A DNA stretch of 27,764 nt from a virus, in the IMG/VR virus record IMGVR_UViG_3300006752_000163, positions 1 through 27,764 of that record. One strand, written 5' to 3'. Under the pieces are notes generated by a model. That model was not told the origin of the DNA, did no database searches, and saw only the letters and a program-made list of their open reading frames with translations. Positions 14,837 to 21,057 of this stretch are shown piece after piece (within the stretch, counting starts at the first letter, position 1; every line of letters begins with the position of its first letter). The translations under genes and the position numbers were made by a program.

Positions 14837-15843
14837 AGAAGCTACTGTGGTTTTTGATTCCCCTGCTGTCTTATGGGCAGTGCGACATGGAGATTATTGG
14901 GTTCAACCCGATCTCCACGGACATGACGATCGCTGTAAATGGGGGATATTGCGGTACTCAAGCCGACTCTATCGGTGAGTTCTTGCTTGCGCTGACCTTT
15001 CAGCCACCTGTCGAGGATGTGCAGACGCAGTTCCCTTGTTTCTACGACAATGGGTGGGCTTCCCTAATCTTCCCCTTGGACTTCCCCGGATTTAACATTG
15101 GTGAGGGCGACGACGACATCCTGCAAACGGGAGATACTATCACATTCAACCTACTTGAGACACCGCTGTTTGGGAGCGGAAGTGCCGAGTGCTGGGTAGC
15201 TATTATGCAGAGCGGGGCCTATTTTGAGGAGTGCTTGGTGCTTACGATATGGCAAATCAACGATAGCGGCTGTTTAGACGGCTCCTGCGATGGCTTAGGG
15301 GGCTTCCCTTATCCAGATACTGACTTGTGGAACAACTGGGTTCAGTGGTCCTTAAATGGCGCCTGTGACCCACCACCACCACCCATCGTTGAGGGATGCA
15401 CCGACATGTTCGCGTACAACTACAATGAGATTGCGACACAGGATGACGGATCTTGTATATATCAAGGATGTGTTGATCCAGAAGCCATCAACTACTGCGA
15501 GGGATGCACCGTTGTGGGGCCTTGTGAATACTACCCTGAAGAGGGCGAGAACTGCAACGACCCTCTGATCTTTTGCCCTAACACCTTTACGCCAAATGGC
15601 GATATGCTCAACGACTACTGGAAGCCCGTTACCAAGGCCGACTGCTGGTGGAGATGGGAGCTTCAAGTTTACAACAGGTGGGGAACCCTCGTTTGGGTAA
15701 GCTACGACCCCTCCGACAAATGGCTCGGCAACAGGCTTGGCGCATTTGTTCCGGATGGCGTGTACGTGTGGCGCATTAAGGCCACAACTTTTCAATCAAC
15801 AAAGGCCGTAGACATAAACGGCACAGTAACAGTATTTCGATGA
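14833..15843 (+). CDS. Secreted protein with T9SS type B (gliding-motility-associated, CHU_C) C-terminal domain
   Basis: The start is placed at the ATG overlapping the protease stop (ATGA), because it gives a clean signal peptide (MKKLLWFLIPLLSYGQ). An upstream in-frame ATG at 14800 would bury it. The mature 336-aa product has a Cys-rich beta region (about 17-178), a short proline run (PPPPP), and a GCTD...NYN...DDGSC repeat at 188-208 with a degenerate second copy at about 212-232. Residues 247-336 show the type B sorting pattern: FCPNTFTPNGDMLNDYW, LQVYNRWGTLVW, W-x-G, FVPDGVYVWRI, GTVTVFR. This domain directs proteins through the type IX system, often to the cell surface. No catalytic motif is seen, so the cargo region may be adhesive or a protease partner. 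Confidence 0.87.
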   Translation: MKKLLWFLIPLLSYGQCDMEIIGFNPISTDMTIAVNGGYCGTQADSIGEFLLALTFQPPVEDVQTQFPCFYDNGWASLIFPLDFPGFNIGEGDDDILQTGDTITFNLLETPLFGSGSAECWVAIMQSGAYFEECLVLTIWQINDSGCLDGSCDGLGGFPYPDTDLWNNWVQWSLNGACDPPPPPIVEGCTDMFAYNYNEIATQDDGSCIYQGCVDPEAINYCEGCTVVGPCEYYPEEGENCNDPLIFCPNTFTPNGDMLNDYWKPVTKADCWWRWELQVYNRWGTLVWVSYDPSDKWLGNRLGAFVPDGVYVWRIKATTFQSTKAVDINGTVTVFR

Positions 15844-16043
15844 ATGTAGAAGATATGCTGACACTGATACCGTCACTTATCGGAGTGATTGGTGTTTGGG
15901 TGTCACTGAACAATGAAGTAGCAAAGCTCAAGGGTCGCGTGTACCGACTGGAAAGCGATCAGGGTGAGATGAAGGCTATGCTCAAGGAGTGTGTCGAGGG
16001 CATTCACGAACTCAAGCTCTTGCTCGCTAAAAAGGGGATGTGA
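15840..16043 (+). CDS. Small membrane protein with coiled coil; holin or spanin-like candidate
   Basis: This 67-aa protein has a hydrophobic segment at about residues 7-23 (LTLIPSLIGVIGVWVSL), then a charged coiled coil (NNEVAKLKGRVYRLESDQGEMKAML) and a helix ending LLLAKKGM. It starts inside the upstream stop (ATGA), and its stop overlaps the amidase start (TGATG). A membrane protein placed right before an endolysin that lacks a signal peptide is a candidate holin or inner-membrane lysis factor. A single transmembrane segment plus coiled coil would also suit an inner-membrane spanin. The exact lysis role is inferred from position. Confidence 0.6.
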   Translation: MNVEDMLTLIPSLIGVIGVWVSLNNEVAKLKGRVYRLESDQGEMKAMLKECVEGIHELKLLLAKKGM

Positions 16044-16594
16044 TGAGAGAGATAAACTTAATCGTGGTGCATTGCACCTACTCACCTCCGCGTATGGATA
16101 TTGGCGTGGAAGAAATTAGAAAATGGCATGTCGAAGGAAACTCCTGGACGGACATCGGGTATCATTACGTCATTCGTAGAGACGGCACGATCGAAGATGG
16201 TCGACCCATTGAAAGACCTGGCGCCCATGTTCAAGGTCACAATTCCCATTCGATCGGTATCGCGTGGGTTGGGGGGATGGCGGATGGCGCTGAGAAGCCT
16301 GAAGATAACCGGACTGAGGCGCAGAATGAAGCGCTGGTCTATCTCATTAAAAAGCTTCAGCAAGAGTTCCCGGGGGCCGCTTTGATCGGCCACAGGGACT
16401 TCAAGGGGGTAAAGAAGGATTGTCCGTGCTTCGACGTGCGTAAATGGTTTGCAAAAGAATGCAGTACAGAAAAAAAGGAAGCAGAGGAGCGAAGCCCAAG
16501 AGAAAGAATGGTTCGCCCGAGCACGATATTCAAGTTTTTATTGTCGATCACTTGGAAGCTATGGCGGTACCACCGCTCTACTCAGCGACGGTAG
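16043..16594 (+). CDS. N-acetylmuramoyl-L-alanine amidase (T7-lysozyme-like endolysin)
   Basis: It cleaves the amide bond between N-acetylmuramic acid and L-alanine in peptidoglycan. Conserved features match the T7 lysozyme / Amidase_2 fold: zinc ligands H10 (VVHCT), H117 (GHRDF) and C127 (KKDCPCFD), with Y40 (IGYHYVIRRDGT) and K125 in the places of T7 Tyr46 and Lys128, and PGAHVQGHNSHSIGI at 59-73. The ATG at 16043 is preferred to the GTG one codon earlier because it forms a TGATG overlap with the upstream stop. The fold ends near residue 140. The remaining 43 residues are basic with a hydrophobic helix (TIFKFLLSITWKLW) and lie almost wholly inside the overlapping nuclease gene. No signal peptide is present, so a holin-type release is expected. 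Confidence 0.93.
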   Translation: MREINLIVVHCTYSPPRMDIGVEEIRKWHVEGNSWTDIGYHYVIRRDGTIEDGRPIERPGAHVQGHNSHSIGIAWVGGMADGAEKPEDNRTEAQNEALVYLIKKLQQEFPGAALIGHRDFKGVKKDCPCFDVRKWFAKECSTEKKEAEERSPRERMVRPSTIFKFLLSITWKLWRYHRSTQRR

Positions 16595-16866
16595 GCGGAG
16601 TGAGGGTAGCCATGCACACGGCCCTAAAGATGAAGCGAGCGGGCTACAAGAAAGGTATTCCGGACTTGCTCATATTCGAGCCGAGAAAGGGGTATGCTGG
16701 ACTAGCTATTGAGGTCAAAACAGCCACAGGCCGAGCTAGTGAGCATCAAAAAGAGTGGATCAAGAACCTAAGAGAAAAAGGTTGGAAGGCCGAGATTTGC
16801 AAGGGGCTAAGCGCTTGCATCACGGAGATTGACAACTACTTCTCAAAAGAAAGCGACGTACTATAG
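16444..16866 (+). CDS. VRR-NUC family nuclease (PD-(D/E)XK)
   Basis: This 140-aa protein shows the stand-alone viral VRR-NUC layout: GGVRVAMHTALKMKRAGYKKGIPD at about 51-74, then AIEVKTATGRASEHQKEWI at about 88-106. The catalytic residues would be D74, E90 and K92, with Q102 following. Members cut branched or structured DNA, such as replication or recombination intermediates. The ATG at 16444 or the one at 16459 could be used; both overlap the amidase by at least 136 bases in another frame. The fold proper seems to begin near residue 25 (PEHDIQVFIVDHL). It is the last gene before the + strand terminator, an odd place for a replication-type nuclease, and may serve genome resolution before packaging. 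Confidence 0.88.
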   Translation: MVCKRMQYRKKGSRGAKPKRKNGSPEHDIQVFIVDHLEAMAVPPLYSATVGGVRVAMHTALKMKRAGYKKGIPDLLIFEPRKGYAGLAIEVKTATGRASEHQKEWIKNLREKGWKAEICKGLSACITEIDNYFSKESDVL

Positions 16867-16904
16867 ACTTCATTGTGGTTGGTGAAGGGCGGCTATGGTC
16901 GTCT

Positions 16905-16932
16905 AGAAGGGGGCTTCGGCCCTCTTCTTTTT
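16905..16932 (+). terminator. Strong intrinsic terminator of the late operon
   Basis: A 10-bp stem with one G-U pair (arms 16905-16914 and 16919-16928) is closed by a TTCG tetraloop, one of the most stable RNA loops, and followed by a run of five T (16928-16932). It lies about 40 bases after the nuclease stop and ends rightward transcription at the convergent junction. Confidence 0.92.
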
Positions 16933-16935
16933 GTC

Positions 16936-16970
16936 AATTATAAACCTGACAACATCTTGAGAATGTCAGG
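16936..16970 (-). terminator. Possible terminator for the leftward operon
   Basis: A 7-bp stem, CCTGACA/TGTCAGG (16945-16951 and 16964-16970), has a 12-base loop. On the - strand it is followed by TTTATAATT. It sits just past the last leftward gene. The large loop and broken T-tract make it a weak candidate, but its place at the convergent end fits. Confidence 0.48.
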
Positions 16971-16988
16971 CTATTGCCTTAATTTCTT

Positions 16989-17004
16989 TTCTCCCCGGGG
17001 AGAA
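16989..17004 (-). repeat. 16-nt palindromic hairpin, copy 1 (loop CCGG)
   Basis: A perfect palindrome abuts the TAA stop of the leftward gene ending at 17005. On the - strand it reads TAA then TTCTCC-CCGG-GGAGAA, a 6-bp stem with a 4-base loop, then A-rich DNA. A second copy with one loop change lies at 24331-24346 in exactly the same place relative to another stop codon. No T-run follows on the - strand, so it is not a standard terminator for that strand. Confidence 0.75.
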
Positions 17005-17289
17005 TTATTCTACCCTATCGTAGTAGTAGTCGAGGATGTCCCCTCGCTTCTCTTCCGGTGAACCCTCAAATGTGTACATATAGATGGGTGTAGCCGGGCC
17101 AACGTAGGCGTACCATACGTTGTACTCCAGGAATTCCACCGCATCCTCAAAGGACATGTCTGAATCCGCTGTCCTCAAGCAGTTGACCATAGCGTATTTA
17201 TCGTAAACGACGCGGGGAACGTCGTCGATCGTCAAGATGCCGATGATGCAGCTATCGAACCCGTCGGCGAACATTAGTCCTTCACTCAT
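17005..17289 (-). CDS. Conserved-looking small phage protein, unknown function
   Basis: This 94-aa acidic protein begins MSEGLMFADGFDSCIIGI and contains VVYDKYAMVNCL, SFEDAVEFLEYNVWYAYVGPATPIYMYTF. I recognise this layout (GFD...IIG, then VYD, then EAxEYxEFNV...YVGxxTP) as recurrent in marine phages and phage-like regions, but know no assigned function. Its ATG overlaps the stop of the phosphoesterase gene by four bases (ATGA), so the two are coupled. It is the last gene of the leftward operon and is followed at once by a palindromic hairpin. Confidence 0.72.
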   Translation of the reverse strand: MSEGLMFADGFDSCIIGILTIDDVPRVVYDKYAMVNCLRTADSDMSFEDAVEFLEYNVWYAYVGPATPIYMYTFEGSPEEKRGDILDYYYDRVE

Positions 17290-18038
17290 GAGATGGTGCG
17301 GTTTTCTACGTACACATTGCCCCTCTTGGTGACGTCGACAAGGGCAAATCCGTGCTGCCAGTCATTACGAGGGTGATAGTTTGGGGTAGGATCCCCCAAG
17401 TGTCCTACAACGTGACACTGAAGCAGCTTTCCTGCTCCGTCACGGGTGTAAAAGCTTTCAGGTCTGTGGAGGTGCCCACAGATAGCGCTTTTCTTCATCT
17501 TGTTGAAGAGCTTGCGGGAGGGGTTGACACCACCGACACCGCGCATCTCGTGACCGTGGATAAAGCTCATATCACCGCAGTGAATGAACCCATCCTGTAC
17601 CCAATTTATTTCTTGAGCATACAGGTCGAGCAGTCTCTCCAAACGCAGATCAGGCAGATCGGCGAATTCGCTTGCATTTTTTTGAATATAGGCATCTAGG
17701 CGGACCTCGTGGTTGCCTTGGATGTAGTGGATTTCTGCGTCCCTGAAGCTCTCTCTGATAGCGAAGAGCATCTCATTTCCAATCTCAATCTCTTTCGCAA
17801 ATGACAGGGTCTCGGGGTCGCTCGGATATCGGCTGATACGATGGAAGTCCATAATATCGCCGAGAAGAATGACCGTATCGACGTCCCATGACTGACCCCA
17901 AAAAAGGGCCTCATTGATGGCTTTTACGTCGTGATACGGGCAGTGAAGGTCACTTAGGACCAATATCTTGCGGTCCTTGCTCAACGTCACATCAGTTTTG
18001 CGACGCTTGTAATAACTTTTCGGTAGCGTTTCAGCCAT
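17286..18038 (-). CDS. Calcineurin-like metallophosphoesterase
   Basis: This 250-aa protein contains all the metal-binding motifs of the metallophosphoesterase superfamily: SDLHCP (D30, H32), LLGDIMD (D61), IQGNHE (N109, H110), then FIHGHE and ICGHLH toward the C terminus. Such enzymes hydrolyse phosphomono- or diesters, and phage members include polynucleotide or cyclic-nucleotide phosphatases and SbcD-like nucleases. The protein is compact with no extra domain, so substrate cannot be predicted. It overlaps its neighbours on both sides (8 bases upstream, 4 downstream). With the SF3 helicase and SSB-like genes nearby, a DNA-end or nucleotide role is plausible but inferred. Confidence 0.9.
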   Translation of the reverse strand: MAETLPKSYYKRRKTDVTLSKDRKILVLSDLHCPYHDVKAINEALFWGQSWDVDTVILLGDIMDFHRISRYPSDPETLSFAKEIEIGNEMLFAIRESFRDAEIHYIQGNHEVRLDAYIQKNASEFADLPDLRLERLLDLYAQEINWVQDGFIHCGDMSFIHGHEMRGVGGVNPSRKLFNKMKKSAICGHLHRPESFYTRDGAGKLLQCHVVGHLGDPTPNYHPRNDWQHGFALVDVTKRGNVYVENRTIS

Positions 18039-18570
18039 GGTAATCGACCTTGTAGTTTTCTAGGATAACCTCCCTCATCCATCCGCCAGCCGGAAGGCCA
18101 AGGGATCTTAGTAAGTCGTCTGCAATTTCTGATTGCTCGGGCTCATTGACATTGTCGTCAAACCACCCGCATGCCTTCTGAGCCGACCATAGCAGCCACG
18201 CTCGTTCTTTCACATCTTGTACGGTGCTTAACTCGACGTTTTTGGCGCCAAAATGAGCCCTTGAGATGTCGTCAAGACGCTCAATGGTGTCTCGGTACGC
18301 CTCATTCATAGTAACGGGAGTGCGCGTCTCTCCTGCGGCCTCTCTCAGCCTCTGAAGCGTCTGATTTACGTGCCAGGGGCGTCTATCAAAAATGTCCCCT
18401 ATCAAGCTACATGGCAGGTACAAAAATTCATTGAGGTAGTACTGAATGGCAGCACCTTCGGCTCTTGCGAACCACTCTCCGTCCGACACGAAGAGATTGA
18501 CGTACTCTTGTACGAGGTCTTCTGCTTCTTCAGCAGAGAAAAAATGACAACTATCGAGGCGCTTTCTCAT
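18031..18570 (-). CDS. Hypothetical protein with a possible helix-turn-helix
   Basis: The start is taken as the ATG sharing one base with the upstream TAA (TAATG) rather than the TTG two codons earlier. The 179-aa product is helical. The segment YLPCSLIGDIFDRRPWHVNQTLQRLREA (about residues 51-78) has the spacing of a helix-turn-helix, and later parts are rich in Asp, Glu and Trp (WLLWSAQKACGWFDD). It overlaps the phosphoesterase start by 8 bases. It could be a DNA-binding replication or regulatory protein, but I do not recognise a family. Confidence 0.65.
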   Translation of the reverse strand: MRKRLDSCHFFSAEEAEDLVQEYVNLFVSDGEWFARAEGAAIQYYLNEFLYLPCSLIGDIFDRRPWHVNQTLQRLREAAGETRTPVTMNEAYRDTIERLDDISRAHFGAKNVELSTVQDVKERAWLLWSAQKACGWFDDNVNEPEQSEIADDLLRSLGLPAGGWMREVILENYKVDYHG

Positions 18571-18806
18571 TAGCAAAAATTACCGTCTATGCCACCCCAG
18601 GCTGAATGATACCCGTAACCCTCTGTCACCTCTACCAAACACGACTCTTCTTCCCTCTTGATTTTGTATGTCAAGAATCCGAAAGAGACAACATAGCTGC
18701 CCCTGTCGGGATGCGCGTCGGCCAGAGCGGTGCAGAGATCCATCACCTCTGATTCCTCGATGTAGTGCTCATCAAGATCGAGTAGTATTCTTACCTGTAG
18801 GCTCAA
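18570..18806 (-). CDS. Small hypothetical protein (TTG start)
   Basis: The frame encodes 78 aa: SLQVRILLDLDEHYIEESEVMDLCTALADAHPDRGSYVVSFGFLTYKIKREE and onward, an alpha/beta pattern with an acidic N-terminal half. No ATG precedes the first strand, and the frame upstream of the TTG closes within six codons. TTG at 18806 is therefore the best start, with GAGG 13 bases before it. The stop overlaps the next ATG by one base. Function is unknown. About 50 bases separate it from the helicase stop upstream, enough room for an internal promoter although no clear one is visible. Confidence 0.55.
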   Translation of the reverse strand: MSLQVRILLDLDEHYIEESEVMDLCTALADAHPDRGSYVVSFGFLTYKIKREEESCLVEVTEGYGYHSAWGGIDGNFC

Positions 18807-18859
18807 AACTTGTTTCTTGCCTCAATTTATGTGCAGGTGTTGTGAGCGCCACGTAATCC

Positions 18860-20326
18860 TCACATCTTTAATGAACGACGCAATGTCAATAACTTTAGGT
18901 CCTTGACGTAGAAGGTGTAGCTGTGCTTCCCACCGTGACATCCGCTCTCATTCATATTCAGAGCACGTAGTCTTCCTTTGAAGCGCCGGATAGACCAAGA
19001 GTTGTACCCGTGGTTCGCGCAGTATGTTTTGAAGCTGTCGTGAAGGTCGTCTTGATGAACTGAGACGGTGTTGTGATGTTCCGGGTCCGTTGAGAGACCT
19101 GTGTTCTCCATCCAACTCAGGAATGGGTCGCCTTCAACCTTTAGGCGCTGCAATTCCTTCTCAATGACTTCAGGTCGCTCCAGCTTGCCATCTCCACGCT
19201 TTGCTTCCGCAAGTAACGCTACGCCAAGGCTTATGCCGATCCCTCCTCGTGACGATTCAGTAGCGAGCTTTTCGTGGAGCTTGATGTCGCGCTTCCTCAA
19301 GTCTTTTGCAGTCCTAAAGTTCACGATGTCAAAGCGTCGAGCCACACCGGGGTCACTGAGTACATAGCTCAGGCCCATCTCGTTTGAGGCCACGACAAGG
19401 CTGGCCCGTGGTCTTATCTCGACAGGCTCACTGTAAAGTTTTCGCGCTATGATAGGCTCCTTCGACACAATCATCTTGAGTGCATCCTTGTCACCAATTT
19501 TCTCGCTTGCGTCAGCGCTTACACAAAGCGTGGCATGAGCCAGCTTCATCCTGTGTCGGCTGTCGTCTTTGGTTATCTGAGCTAGGTTATCAGTACGCAT
19601 GACGTTTTGGAAGCCTATACAACCCGCGATGGCTTCGATCATCGTACTCTTTCCAGCACCTGCAGCACCAATTAGCAGCAGGATTTTTTGTGCGTTGAAA
19701 GGATCGCCAGCAACAGCATTCGCGAACATTGCGAGAACGTATTGCCGACTGCCCTCGTCAGGGATGGCCTCAACCATAAAGGCATCCCATACCACCGACC
19801 TTTCACCCTCCCTCCATTGAGCAGGAATGCAGTAGGTCGTGAGGTCTTCAGGCTTATGCCCAGGACGAAAAGCTTCTTCGCTTCCATTGATGGTGAGCAC
19901 ACCATCCATATAATTTATGCCCCTCACGCCACAGCCATAGCCAAATACAGCCTCGGGCTTTGCGCTTGAGGAGAAAGACCGCTCGAACTCCCGAGTAAAA
20001 TCACTCGTCAGAATTGATGGCTTGAGAAGACCAGCACCAAAGGCGAATGCCTTAACGACTTTAGACTTCTGAGCATCAGAGATAGGCTCGTAGTGAGTAC
20101 CGCACCAAATACTTGTGAGACCACCGATATCCAATACCGGAGTCCCACAAGCTTGGCTCAGAGAGGGGATGGCTATACCAAGCATAGCCGCAGCACTCTT
20201 GGCGCTGCATTTGTCGGGATCGTAGGGTACCTCTACAATCTCGCTGATCTTCTCAGGAGTTACAACATTTTCAGCAACTGCACAAAGGCTTTGTACACTG
20301 GCGTCAACTGTTGTTCCTGTTTTCAT
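18860..20326 (-). CDS. SF3-type (D5-like) replicative helicase / primase-helicase
   Basis: The ATG at 20326 is preferred over the TTG at 20347 because it is stronger and reduces overlap with the upstream gene to 23 bases. The 488-aa product has a central ATPase: Walker A GAAGAGKST at about 220-228, an acidic strand LCVSADAS at about 267-274, the sensor motif SLVVASNEMG around N315, and an arginine pair VARRFD near 330. This matches virus SF3 helicases of the D5/P4 group. The N-terminal 190 residues contain a D5_N-like region (GVRGINYMDGVLTING). I see no clear archaeo-eukaryotic primase catalytic motifs, so priming activity is doubtful. The C-terminal 100 residues look like a winged-helix extension. 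Confidence 0.88.
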   Translation of the reverse strand: MKTGTTVDASVQSLCAVAENVVTPEKISEIVEVPYDPDKCSAKSAAAMLGIAIPSLSQACGTPVLDIGGLTSIWCGTHYEPISDAQKSKVVKAFAFGAGLLKPSILTSDFTREFERSFSSSAKPEAVFGYGCGVRGINYMDGVLTINGSEEAFRPGHKPEDLTTYCIPAQWREGERSVVWDAFMVEAIPDEGSRQYVLAMFANAVAGDPFNAQKILLLIGAAGAGKSTMIEAIAGCIGFQNVMRTDNLAQITKDDSRHRMKLAHATLCVSADASEKIGDKDALKMIVSKEPIIARKLYSEPVEIRPRASLVVASNEMGLSYVLSDPGVARRFDIVNFRTAKDLRKRDIKLHEKLATESSRGGIGISLGVALLAEAKRGDGKLERPEVIEKELQRLKVEGDPFLSWMENTGLSTDPEHHNTVSVHQDDLHDSFKTYCANHGYNSWSIRRFKGRLRALNMNESGCHGGKHSYTFYVKDLKLLTLRRSLKM

Positions 20327-20693
20327 GAAGGCGTTTCTTGTAATCAAGCTCGATCTCGTTCAGCTTGTTGTTCAGAGCATAGATACATCCTTCAAGCAGT
20401 TCTATGCGAGACAATGGGTCAAACTTTTCCAACATTCCATTGTGGAAAACTGAGTCGTAGTCGTAGCTGAGATTTAGACCTTCGTTCTCTATGTCGGTGA
20501 TCCCGGGAGGTGTCTCATAGCCCTGAAAGTCGTCAGTCTCCTTGTAGACCGTGTAGAAGTCCACATGAGTCTTAAAGATGTCGTACACGGAGTCAGCATC
20601 ACTGCGTCCCTGTGCGTCTCCTTCAGCGTTGAAATATGTGTCGATGGACTCCTTAAAGTCCGTGAGCAGTTTGATGATAGCTTGTTTCTTCAT
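20304..20693 (-). CDS. Hypothetical protein upstream of the helicase
   Basis: This 129-aa acidic protein has an N-terminal helix (KKQAIIKLLTDFKESIDTYF), a middle rich in Asp and Tyr, and a C-terminal amphipathic helix (SRIELLEGCIYALNNKLNEIELDYKKRL). It starts only 8 bases after the T-run of an intrinsic terminator, leaving almost no leader and no Shine-Dalgarno sequence. Its end overlaps the helicase start by 23 bases, suggesting coupled translation and perhaps a helicase-loading or partner role. Function is not recognised. Confidence 0.68.
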   Translation of the reverse strand: MKKQAIIKLLTDFKESIDTYFNAEGDAQGRSDADSVYDIFKTHVDFYTVYKETDDFQGYETPPGITDIENEGLNLSYDYDSVFHNGMLEKFDPLSRIELLEGCIYALNNKLNEIELDYKKRLHENRNNS

Positions 20694-20701
20694 GTTGAAA
20701 T

Positions 20702-20731
20702 AAAAAAAAGGGCCGGCCTCTCAGCCGACCC
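20702..20731 (-). terminator. Intrinsic terminator between the SSB-like gene and the helicase module
   Basis: On the - strand an 8-bp GC-rich stem, GGGTCGGC/GCCGGCCC with one G-U pair (20724-20731 and 20710-20717), has a 6-base loop TGAGAG. It is followed by eight consecutive T (20702-20709). This is a near-ideal rho-independent terminator for leftward transcription. It splits the leftward block into at least two expression levels. Confidence 0.93.
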
Positions 20732-20751
20732 CCGTTTAACCAAAAACCCAT

Positions 20752-21057
20752 TCAGAACGGAAGGTCGTCATTCGAGCCTACTGACTCGGGACGAGACTCC
20801 TTCTGAGCTTGGGATCCTTCACCGATGCCCCAAGCCTTTCCGTTGCCCAGGATCGGGCCGCGTAGTCCCTGCTCTCGCAGTTCTTTGGGGATGTCCTGAG
20901 CGACGAAGTAGTCGTGCCCATAGGGACTTGTCGGTGTGTTGACGAGGCGGACGTTGATGTAGCGTCCCTTCTCGCCTTTTACGATGTGGCCTTTGTCGAT
21001 CTTATCGAGATTGATAGAGACCGAGATGGCCGAGGGGATGTGGTTGGTGTCAGACAT
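20752..21057 (-). CDS. Putative single-stranded DNA-binding protein
   Basis: This 101-aa protein has a beta-rich core (ISVSINLDKIDKGHIVKGEKGRYINVRLVN, then GHDYFVAQDIPKEL), a Gly/Gln/Ser linker, and the C-terminal acidic tip NDDLPF. A terminal D-D-x-P-F is the hallmark of bacterial and phage SSB proteins, used to recruit partner enzymes. The core is shorter than the usual SSB OB-fold and I cannot match it residue by residue, so it may be a divergent or phage-specific ssDNA binder. It ends just before a strong terminator, consistent with high expression, and its ATG overlaps the upstream TAA. Confidence 0.7.
   Translation of the reverse strand: MSDTNHIPSAISVSINLDKIDKGHIVKGEKGRYINVRLVNTPTSPYGHDYFVAQDIPKELREQGLRGPILGNGKAWGIGEGSQAQKESRPESVGSNDDLPF

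Noticed and set aside
15352-15795. 147-aa reverse-strand frame across the type B sorting domain
   Set aside because: It is antisense to a well-supported coding region; its His/Val composition mirrors the opposite strand's codons.
12932-15843. Interpretation as a stretch of host chromosome joined to phage by misassembly
   Set aside because: Overlapping start/stop codons tie these genes into the lysis genes without a break, and there is no repeat or mobile element at the edges; it cannot be fully excluded without reads.
16988-17005. Shared FSPRGEL peptide in + strand frames at 16.99 kb and 24.33 kb
   Set aside because: It is simply the translation of the repeated hairpin DNA on the non-coding strand, not evidence of homologous proteins.
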